Positions 32,547 through 38,117 of a stretch of DNA of 38,117 nt are shown piece by piece. Below the pieces are notes generated by a model, which searched no databases, was not told the DNA's origin, and saw only the letters and a program-made list of their open reading frames with translations. Each line of letters starts with the position of its first letter. Positions within the stretch are counted from its first letter, which is position 1. The translations under genes were made by a program, and so were the position numbers. The DNA comes from Fimbriimonadaceae bacterium (GTDB lineage Bacteria > Armatimonadota > Fimbriimonadia > Fimbriimonadales > Fimbriimonadaceae), in the NCBI GenBank assembly GCA_019694835.1, contig JAIBBE010000084.1, forward strand, positions 1 through 38,117. Reading direction: 5' to 3'.

Positions 32547-35500
32547 CTATTCCTTGGTAACCGCCTCGTCGAGATTGAGGAGTGTGCTGGCGACGATGGT
32601 GTAGGCCGCGAGCTCGGCCCGGTCGAGAGTGACGTCGATTCGGGCCTCGCCCGTTGTAGCCAAATCGCGTGCAGCGGCGGGGTTCTTCCGATAGGACGCG
32701 ATACGACGCTGCAAGCCATCTAGCAAGATCTTCAACTCCTCAGCATTTGGATTGCGGGATAGGACTTTCCTAAAAGCGTAGGTGATGCGGTCTTGCGGGC
32801 TCAAGCCACCGTCCCGCATCATGCGCTGGGCGAGAACTCTGGCTGCCTCGACGAAGGTTACATCGTTCAAAAGTGTGAGCGCCTGAAGCGGGGTATCGGT
32901 TCGAGATCGTCTAACCCTGCACGCTTCACGAGATGGAACATCGAAAAGGAGCATGTTGGGCGGAGCGGCAGTTCGTTTCCAGATCGTATAGAGACTACGT
33001 CGGTACAGGTTCGGACCCTTGTCGTGTTGGTAGTTGCGAAGATTGCCGTACACGTTGGTTTCATCCCAGACCTTATCGGGCATATAGGGTCTTACGGATG
33101 GACCTCCTAGCTTCTCAGTAAGAAGGCCGCTGACGAACAGAGCTTGATCACGAATGATCTCGCCCTGTAATCGGTAACGCGGGCCGCGCGACAGCCACTT
33201 GTTCGTCGGATCGGCGTGCAGTTTGGCCTCGACTTGACGAGAATCCTGGCGATAGGTCGCGCTCGTCACGATCTGCTTGATCATCGCCTTAAGATCCCAC
33301 TTCAACCTGATGAACTCGGTAGCGAGGTAGTCGAGCAGCTCGGGATGGGTTGGGAAATCGGCGCGTGTCCCAAAGTCCTCAATCGTCGAAACGAGTCCTT
33401 GACCAAAGAACCGCTCCCATAAGCGATTAACGGTGACACGAGAAGTGAGCGGATTCGTCGGCGAGACAATCCACTTCGCCAACCCGAGCCGGTTGTTCGG
33501 CGTGCCTGCAGGTGGCGATGGTAGGAAGGAGGGGAGTCCGGCTTCGACCTTCTCGCCATGCTGGTCATACTGACCGCGAATTAAGACGAAGCAATCCCGC
33601 GGTTTAGGCATCTCTTCCATGACCATGACATCGGGAATCTGGGCCGCGAGGTCCTCCCGAGCCTTGACAGCCGGTCTGTAAGTCTCGTCGAGCTTAACGA
33701 ACTTGGGATCGTTCTCCATCGACCACAGCCGGGCGAGTTCATCGGCTTCAGCCTTGGTGCGCTTGTCAATGGGGATCGTTGCCAGTTTCAAAGCTGGATG
33801 AGCGCTGGCAAGCTTCGCGACTTCTTCCGGCTTAAGCGCTCGCGAGTAAAGGCGCAGTTCGTCGACTTCGCCCTTGAAGGTCTCGGTCTCCGTCCGTCGT
33901 CCGATCTTTGTCGTCACGTTCGTACGAATGGTGTCTTTGAGCGAGTCGTTCTCGACGTTCGTTTCTGCAAGTTTCCCATCGAGATACAGCTTGAGTCCAG
34001 CGGCCTTAGACGAACCGTCGTACGTGATAAACACATGCGTCCACCTTCCCGCCGGAACCGGCATCTTTGTCGCGATTTTGAGTCCGTTTTCAGGCCACTT
34101 ATTGATCAGATGTGCCTGTACGCGACCTCCGACAAGTGAGCACTCCCAACCTCGGAAGGAATTAGCCGACTCCATGCGGGAAAACGGCGCGCCCTCGAGA
34201 ACTTCTGGACGGATCCAGGCACCGTACGAGAACGGTTGATCGCGCTCGAAATCTCCAATTTCACCGAGGTCAGCGTAGCTAGCCTCGTCCGTTTTCACCG
34301 AACCGCTGACGCGGCCCAATTCGAACGTGGCTTTGCCGACCAGCTTTACTCCGGGCGCGTTTGGAGCGAGCACGGCTTTGGCGACAAGGCCCTCGGCGAC
34401 ATCGGGTGCCGCAGCGGAAACGATCCACTTTTGGGATCTCTGCGCATTGGCGGCCAGGCGCGCGTCCATGTCTTTCTTGAGCGCCGCTATCTGCTTATCG
34501 AGTGCAGCCATTCTTGCCGACTGTTCTTCGGTTGGCGCCTTGAGCAGAGGTGGATGATTGACCGGTCGTTCTTCGCCGGTACCACTCTCTGGCACGTTAT
34601 TGAAGTACGCGGCAAGTCGATAGAAGTCTTTCTGAGTAATCGGATCATACTTATGGTCGTGACAACGCGCACAACCGGCCGTGAGTCCTAACCAAACAGC
34701 AGACGTCGTTTCGACGCGATCAACGAGGGTTTCAATTCGCCATTCTTCGGCAATGACCCCGCCTTCCGTATTGATGCGGTGGTTTCGATTAAATGCAGTC
34801 GCTAGCTTCTGCTCCATCGTAGCGTTCGGCAACAAGTCGCCCGCAATCTGCTCGATCGTAAACTGATCGTACGGCATGTTCTTGTTGAATGCCTCGATCA
34901 CCCAATCGCGCCAGCGAGATTGGAAGCGCTCGTAGTCTGCTTGGTAACCGTTGCTGTCGGCGTATCGCGCATAGTCCATCCAATCCATCGCCATGCGTTC
35001 ACCATAGCGGGGCGAAGCCAGCAATCGGTCAACGACCTTTTCGTAGGCGTTCTTGCTGCGATCTCCGACAAACGCATCAGCTTCGGCGGGCGTTGGAGGA
35101 AGGCCGGTGACGTCCAGCGAAACGCGTCGAATGAGGGTCCGACGATCCGCTTCGGCTTCCGGGGAAAGTCCATGCTGTTCCATCTTGGCAAGGACGAAGC
35201 GATCCAACTCTCCTCGCGCCCATCCCTGCATATTGACGGTCGGCACAACCGGGCGCAGGGGCGTCACAAAGGCCCAATGCTCTTTGTACTCCGCACCTTC
35301 CTCGATCCAGTCGGCAAGGAGTTGCTTCTCGGCGTCGCTGACGGTTTTGTGGGTCGAAGCAGGGGGCATGAGCGTGCGGTCCTTGGCGTTGATGCGTTTG
35401 ACCAGCTCACTCTCGGTGGGTTTGCCCGGCACGATCGCCCGGCGACCACTCGGCAGCGTCTTGGTGGCGCCCTCGAAGTTGTCGAGGCGCAAGTCAGCCA

Positions 35501-35675
35501 TCGCCGCTCCGCTGTCAGGACCGTGACAGGCCATGCATTTGCTGAGGATCGGCCGAATGTCGCGGTTGAAGTCGACCTTCTCCTTGCTCTGTCGTGCCTG
35601 CGCGCCAAGCATCCCGATGCCCAGCACACCCAGACTCACCGCGCCCGCCAAGCTTTGTCGCCAATTCCAGTGCAT
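32547..35675 (-). CDS. Planctomycete cytochrome C / DUF1549 / LamG / DUF1553 protein
   Basis: A 1042-residue exported protein. Signal-like N-terminus, then a cytochrome c module with C47-x-x-C50-H51 (CMACH) in DIRPILSKCMACHGP. DUF1549 (about 155-365) has a second haem motif CARCH (C335, C338, H339). A LamG-like domain covers about 450-640, with GAWIRPEVL, WTHVFITYDG and YSRALKPEEV. DUF1553 (about 735-1000) includes NRLWERFFGQGLVSTIEDFGTR and RRSLYTIWKRTAAPPNML. The domain set is the Planctomycetes-type PSD1 cytochrome. It is the partner of the DUF1501 gene that follows and probably passes electrons in oxidative breakdown of a polymer; the substrate is not known. Confidence 0.95.
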   Translation of the reverse strand: MHWNWRQSLAGAVSLGVLGIGMLGAQARQSKEKVDFNRDIRPILSKCMACHGPDSGAAMADLRLDNFEGATKTLPSGRRAIVPGKPTESELVKRINAKDRTLMPPASTHKTVSDAEKQLLADWIEEGAEYKEHWAFVTPLRPVVPTVNMQGWARGELDRFVLAKMEQHGLSPEAEADRRTLIRRVSLDVTGLPPTPAEADAFVGDRSKNAYEKVVDRLLASPRYGERMAMDWMDYARYADSNGYQADYERFQSRWRDWVIEAFNKNMPYDQFTIEQIAGDLLPNATMEQKLATAFNRNHRINTEGGVIAEEWRIETLVDRVETTSAVWLGLTAGCARCHDHKYDPITQKDFYRLAAYFNNVPESGTGEERPVNHPPLLKAPTEEQSARMAALDKQIAALKKDMDARLAANAQRSQKWIVSAAAPDVAEGLVAKAVLAPNAPGVKLVGKATFELGRVSGSVKTDEASYADLGEIGDFERDQPFSYGAWIRPEVLEGAPFSRMESANSFRGWECSLVGGRVQAHLINKWPENGLKIATKMPVPAGRWTHVFITYDGSSKAAGLKLYLDGKLAETNVENDSLKDTIRTNVTTKIGRRTETETFKGEVDELRLYSRALKPEEVAKLASAHPALKLATIPIDKRTKAEADELARLWSMENDPKFVKLDETYRPAVKAREDLAAQIPDVMVMEEMPKPRDCFVLIRGQYDQHGEKVEAGLPSFLPSPPAGTPNNRLGLAKWIVSPTNPLTSRVTVNRLWERFFGQGLVSTIEDFGTRADFPTHPELLDYLATEFIRLKWDLKAMIKQIVTSATYRQDSRQVEAKLHADPTNKWLSRGPRYRLQGEIIRDQALFVSGLLTEKLGGPSVRPYMPDKVWDETNVYGNLRNYQHDKGPNLYRRSLYTIWKRTAAPPNMLLFDVPSREACRVRRSRTDTPLQALTLLNDVTFVEAARVLAQRMMRDGGLSPQDRITYAFRKVLSRNPNAEELKILLDGLQRRIASYRKNPAAARDLATTGEARIDVTLDRAELAAYTIVASTLLNLDEAVTKE

Positions 35676-35764
35676 TGGGTCTAGTTTAGCGCGGTGCCCG
35701 GCTCAAGTTGCCCCGGTATCTCTGACTGGCCGTTAGTGAAAGCGGGGAGGCCCCTCACCCCCTG

Positions 35765-35798
35765 CCCCCTCTCCCCGCCATTCATCGGGGCGAGGGGG
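35765..35798. repeat. GC-rich hairpin repeat
   Basis: CCCCCTCTCCCCG (35765-35777) pairs with CGGGGCGAGGGGG (35786-35798), 12 of 13 positions, 8-base loop. Lies in the 145-base gap between the cytochrome and the membrane gene and could affect either promoter. Confidence 0.65.
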
Positions 35799-35820
35799 TC
35801 CTGAGTGATACAATGCGCCT

Positions 35821-36732
35821 ATGCACCTGACCCGGCGCATGCGGCTGATATGGCACAAGCTGTGGCTGATTCCCCTCGTGGGGGCGACGGCGGATGTCGT
35901 GGCGAGCGAGGCGGCGAAGCTGGGTGGGGTGACGGTGCCGATCCCGTGGCTGTTCAGCGCGATCGGGGTCGCGGGGATGCTGGGGGCGGCGGTGGTCCGG
36001 GCGTACTCGGTGCCGCTGATCCCGGAGGGGTTGGATGCGCCGGACGAAGCGCTGACGCGGCGGTCGCGTGTACTTGGTGAGCGGCTCGGGGCGACGCCGG
36101 TTCGGGTGTTCGTGAGCGATCTGCCAATGCTCCGGGGGAAGGTCGACACGTTTATCGACGGGCACGACCTGTTCGTGTCGGAGCGGGTGGCGGATCTGCC
36201 AGAGGCGGAGCGGGACTTCGTGTTGGCGCGAGCGCTGGCTCCTCAAACGCCTGGCGAAAGGCGTTATCGTCAGATGGCCCAAGTGGCGATTTGGCTCATA
36301 TGGGGTTGGTTGGCGCTCAAACTTAGGTTCTTGTCCCGCCCTGCGAATGAGGAGGCGATCTTCATTTGGTTTTCAAAGGAGATTTCAACCTTCACCCTGG
36401 TCCTTGTCGCTTTGATTTTTGGGTTATTCAACCGACACGGTCCACATCTGGTCGATCTTTCCTGGAATCAGCTTGCATTGGGCGCGACCGGTGACTCGCT
36501 TGGCGCCGGTACCGCTATTCGGGCCCTCGCCGACACAGACGCCGAGAAGGAGCAGGCCGCTCTTGAGGCGAAAGCACTCGAACAATGGTGGACCGCTACC
36601 GGCCAGAAGGCCGTTGAGGCGAGCGAGTGGTATCAGAGGGAGTTGGCAAAAGCGCCAGAGACTAATCAGAGGGCCTCGCAAGTCACTTCTGGGGATTCAA
36701 CTATCGAATCGACTGCCTCGGAGCCGATTTGA
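35821..36732 (+). CDS. Membrane protein resembling an M48 peptidase that lacks HExxH
   Basis: A 303-residue protein with membrane helices at about 13-30 and 42-60, and two more after residue 155. The stretch ERLGATPVRVFVSDLP...DLFVSERVADLPEAERDFVLARALA matches the segment before the zinc motif of M48 (HtpX/Ste24-like) peptidases, but where the zinc helix HELxH should be there is RALAP, and no HExxH occurs. So it looks like a catalytically dead relative or a coincidental match. The first 420 bases are very GC-rich, the rest less so, which may mark a fusion or recombination point. No Shine-Dalgarno is clear. Confidence 0.6.
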   Translation: MHLTRRMRLIWHKLWLIPLVGATADVVASEAAKLGGVTVPIPWLFSAIGVAGMLGAAVVRAYSVPLIPEGLDAPDEALTRRSRVLGERLGATPVRVFVSDLPMLRGKVDTFIDGHDLFVSERVADLPEAERDFVLARALAPQTPGERRYRQMAQVAIWLIWGWLALKLRFLSRPANEEAIFIWFSKEISTFTLVLVALIFGLFNRHGPHLVDLSWNQLALGATGDSLGAGTAIRALADTDAEKEQAALEAKALEQWWTATGQKAVEASEWYQRELAKAPETNQRASQVTSGDSTIESTASEPI

Positions 36733-36759
36733 AGCCATTTTTTTACCTTTTGGCAACCC

Positions 36760-36937
36760 TTCGGCCACCGAAATCACTACGAGAGGTTGCGAATGCCAAA
36801 AAAAGATGAGGAAATCACGATGAAAGGTCCCGTAGGGTCGACAAAAGGTTCCGAAGGCGCGACGAAAGGTATCGAAATCACAAAAAAGATAGCGAAGTGG
36901 CGATAACAGGTCCCGAAGGCCTAACAAAAGTGAAACG
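36760..36937. repeat. 21-bp tandem repeat array
   Basis: Units start at about 36760, 36781, 36802, 36823, 36844, 36865, 36885, 36906 and 36927, i.e. eight intervals of 21 bases except one of 20. The unit reads roughly AAAGGTCCCGAAGGCCGACA with variation, and is purine-rich. It fills most of the 249-base gap 36733-36981. On the minus strand the period gives a heptapeptide pattern (GTFCRPY, GTFHRDF), in an ORF without ribosome site, so it is taken as non-coding. Confidence 0.85.
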
Positions 36938-36981
36938 AGCCGGGGTGGTGGATCGTTTTCTCCTCAAGGAGGCCACCACAA

Positions 36982-37947
36982 ATGGCAGTAGCACCCAAAA
37001 ACTATCTCTCTAAAATCGATGAGTTCGCCGCACATTGGCCGCAAGTGAATACGGCGCTAGGCTCCGCCCTGCTCGTGCCGCTCAACTACGGCGTCGCCAA
37101 TCTCGCGACCGATCGCACGTCTCTCGCGACCCAAATCACGGCCCTCGAGGCGGCGATCAATACCAATGAGGGCGCGATTGCCGACCGGGACACGAAGCGC
37201 GCGGCGATGAAGGAGCGGATTCGTCAGTTCAACCAGATGGTGCGCGGCGCTTTCCCCGGTAGCCAGCACGCGCGGATGCTGCCGAGGGCCCCGGGCTTTG
37301 GCGCCGCGCCCGGCCTGTGGATGAAGGCGATGGCGGATATCAACAACATTTGGACCTTGATCAATGCGATTTCGCCGGTGCCTCCGGGAGCTCCGGTACC
37401 GCTGCTTTTGGTCGGCGGCTACACCCTGGCGACCTTCACGACCGACCAAGCCGCGCTCAACACGGCATTCACCGCGATCGAGACCACCGAGAGCAACGTC
37501 TCGACCGCGATTCGGCAGCGCGACGTCTTGTGGAACCCGATTTATCAGCATTTGGTGCAGTATCGACTGCTGGTCAAAGGCCGTTTCTCGACCGGCGCGG
37601 CCCTGCTCAACTCGCTCCCGACCCTCACGCCCCCGCCCGGCCACACCCCCGCCGCGGTCAACATTTCGGCGGTGTGGGACCCCGTTTTGGGCAAGGCCGT
37701 GATCACGTATTCAGCGTCGTCAGACCCGGCCCTCTACGAATACGAGCTCCGCGGCTCGTCGGGCGGGACGAAATACAACGCGGACACGGCCTCGGTCCTC
37801 GGGAACCACTTGGCGGGGGATTTGACGCCGTTCGAGACCGACGAAGGCTTGGTCGCCTCGGGCTCGAAGATGTTTTTCAAGGTGTTCGTGAAGCTGACGA
37901 CCGGCAACGAGAAGGGCTCAAAGACCGCGAGCGTCACGCGTCCGTAG
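36982..37947 (+). CDS. Hypothetical protein with internal duplication and C-terminal FN3-like domain
   Basis: A 321-residue protein, no signal peptide. Residues 8-105 and 110-218 appear to be two copies of one helical unit: ATDRTSLATQITALEAAINTN and TTDQAALNTAFTAIETTESN occupy corresponding positions, followed by RDTKRAAMKERIRQFNQMVRGAF and RQRDVLWNPIYQHLVQYRLLV. About residues 228-321 form a beta-sandwich like fibronectin type III (ISAVWDPVLGKAVITYSAS). AAGGAGG lies nine bases before ATG 36982. Function unknown. Confidence 0.75.
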   Translation: MAVAPKNYLSKIDEFAAHWPQVNTALGSALLVPLNYGVANLATDRTSLATQITALEAAINTNEGAIADRDTKRAAMKERIRQFNQMVRGAFPGSQHARMLPRAPGFGAAPGLWMKAMADINNIWTLINAISPVPPGAPVPLLLVGGYTLATFTTDQAALNTAFTAIETTESNVSTAIRQRDVLWNPIYQHLVQYRLLVKGRFSTGAALLNSLPTLTPPPGHTPAAVNISAVWDPVLGKAVITYSASSDPALYEYELRGSSGGTKYNADTASVLGNHLAGDLTPFETDEGLVASGSKMFFKVFVKLTTGNEKGSKTASVTRP

Positions 37948-38079
37948 GTTCGTTCCCGGCGGGCCCCCTCCCTGTCCCTCCCCCACCGGAGTGTCCTGTG
38001 CCACGGCTTCCTTTCCAGGTTGTGCCAAGACATCCTTTCCAGTCCTTAGACTGTGAAAGGCTTTGTGGAGGTCACGAAA

Positions 38080-38117
38080 ATGGATCAGCGAAGGTCGCTG
38101 GCATACCAAGTCCTGGT
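38080..38117 (+). CDS. Start of a gene cut by the window end
   Basis: GGAGGT seven bases before ATG 38080 opens MDQRRSLAYQVL, which continues past the window end. Only twelve residues are seen, so no function is offered. The 130 bases before it, after the stop at 37947, show a CCTTTCCAG direct repeat (38011 and 38033 region) but no firm promoter. Confidence 0.45.
   Translation, partial: MDQRRSLAYQVL

Noticed and set aside
34920..35684. 254-codon frame antisense to the cytochrome gene
   Set aside because: The cytochrome gene carries two haem motifs and four domains over the same bases.
36697..36927. 76-codon minus-strand frame with heptad pattern (GTFHRDF)
   Set aside because: No ribosome site or start context and its periodicity follows from the DNA array; kept only as a possibility in the array finding.
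36760..36937. 21-bp array considered as CRISPR
   Set aside because: Repeats are contiguous with no spacers and too variable.

Overview
The window is a bacterial chromosome segment with dense, GC-rich coding. It looks like an Armatimonadota (Fimbriimonadia-type) or Planctomycetes-like organism. This rests on two PEP-CTERM proteins, two DUF1501 proteins, a giant Planctomycete cytochrome C/DUF1549/LamG/DUF1553 protein, a futalosine-pathway MqnE, twin-arginine Gfo/Idh/MocA enzymes and many small palindromic repeats. The phylum is inference; the first 966 bases are 23S rRNA and would settle it by database comparison.

Layout. 1-1108: the 5' third of a 23S rRNA gene (minus strand) with its own consensus promoter and a boxA-like leader, and no 16S upstream. 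1229-5705: an unknown cytosolic protein; a minus-strand cluster of a frameshifted secreted-type gene, a PEP-CTERM protein and a clan GH-A glycosidase-like protein; then a dockerin-repeat protein. 5954-9161: a small membrane protein, then a tightly overlapping operon of glycosyltransferase, Trm112-like zinc protein, AroQ and an M24 peptidase. 9237-11805: a lipoprotein, a thioredoxin-like protein interrupted by one in-frame TGA, and a DUF2461 protein. 11810-16667: a complete metal-uptake operon (outer-membrane protein, lipoprotein binding protein, ATPase, two permeases) divergent from mntR, with a palindromic operator between them. 16664-22540: ftsY, a PEP-CTERM protein, a fatty-acid desaturase, a Xer-type recombinase, a zinc-ribbon protein and mqnE. 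22653-27174: a Tat-exported oxidoreductase, a VanX-type dipeptidase, an orphan DUF1501 protein and an ABC-2 permease. 27303-29277: murQ, a BadF-type amino-sugar kinase and a small membrane protein, a muropeptide-recycling operon. 29445-35675: a secreted fibre-like repeat protein and a DUF1501/cytochrome pair. 35821-38117: a degenerate M48-like membrane protein, a 21-bp tandem array, a protein with an internal duplication, and the start of one more gene.

The most unusual content is a set of short palindromic elements. One family occurs between genes at 4892-4974 and inside xerC at 20428-20514, where it is translated and lengthens the recombinase by about 34 residues. A second, different palindrome lies in-frame inside the glycosyltransferase gene. 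A third family (core GTACTTTCGCCG) flanks genes at 5725-5950 and 19566-19814. A fourth forms a 31-bp perfect inverted repeat at 27189-27294. The other leading lead is the in-frame TGA at 10795-10797, followed by a stem-loop, which could be selenocysteine recoding, a nonsense mutation or a sequencing error.
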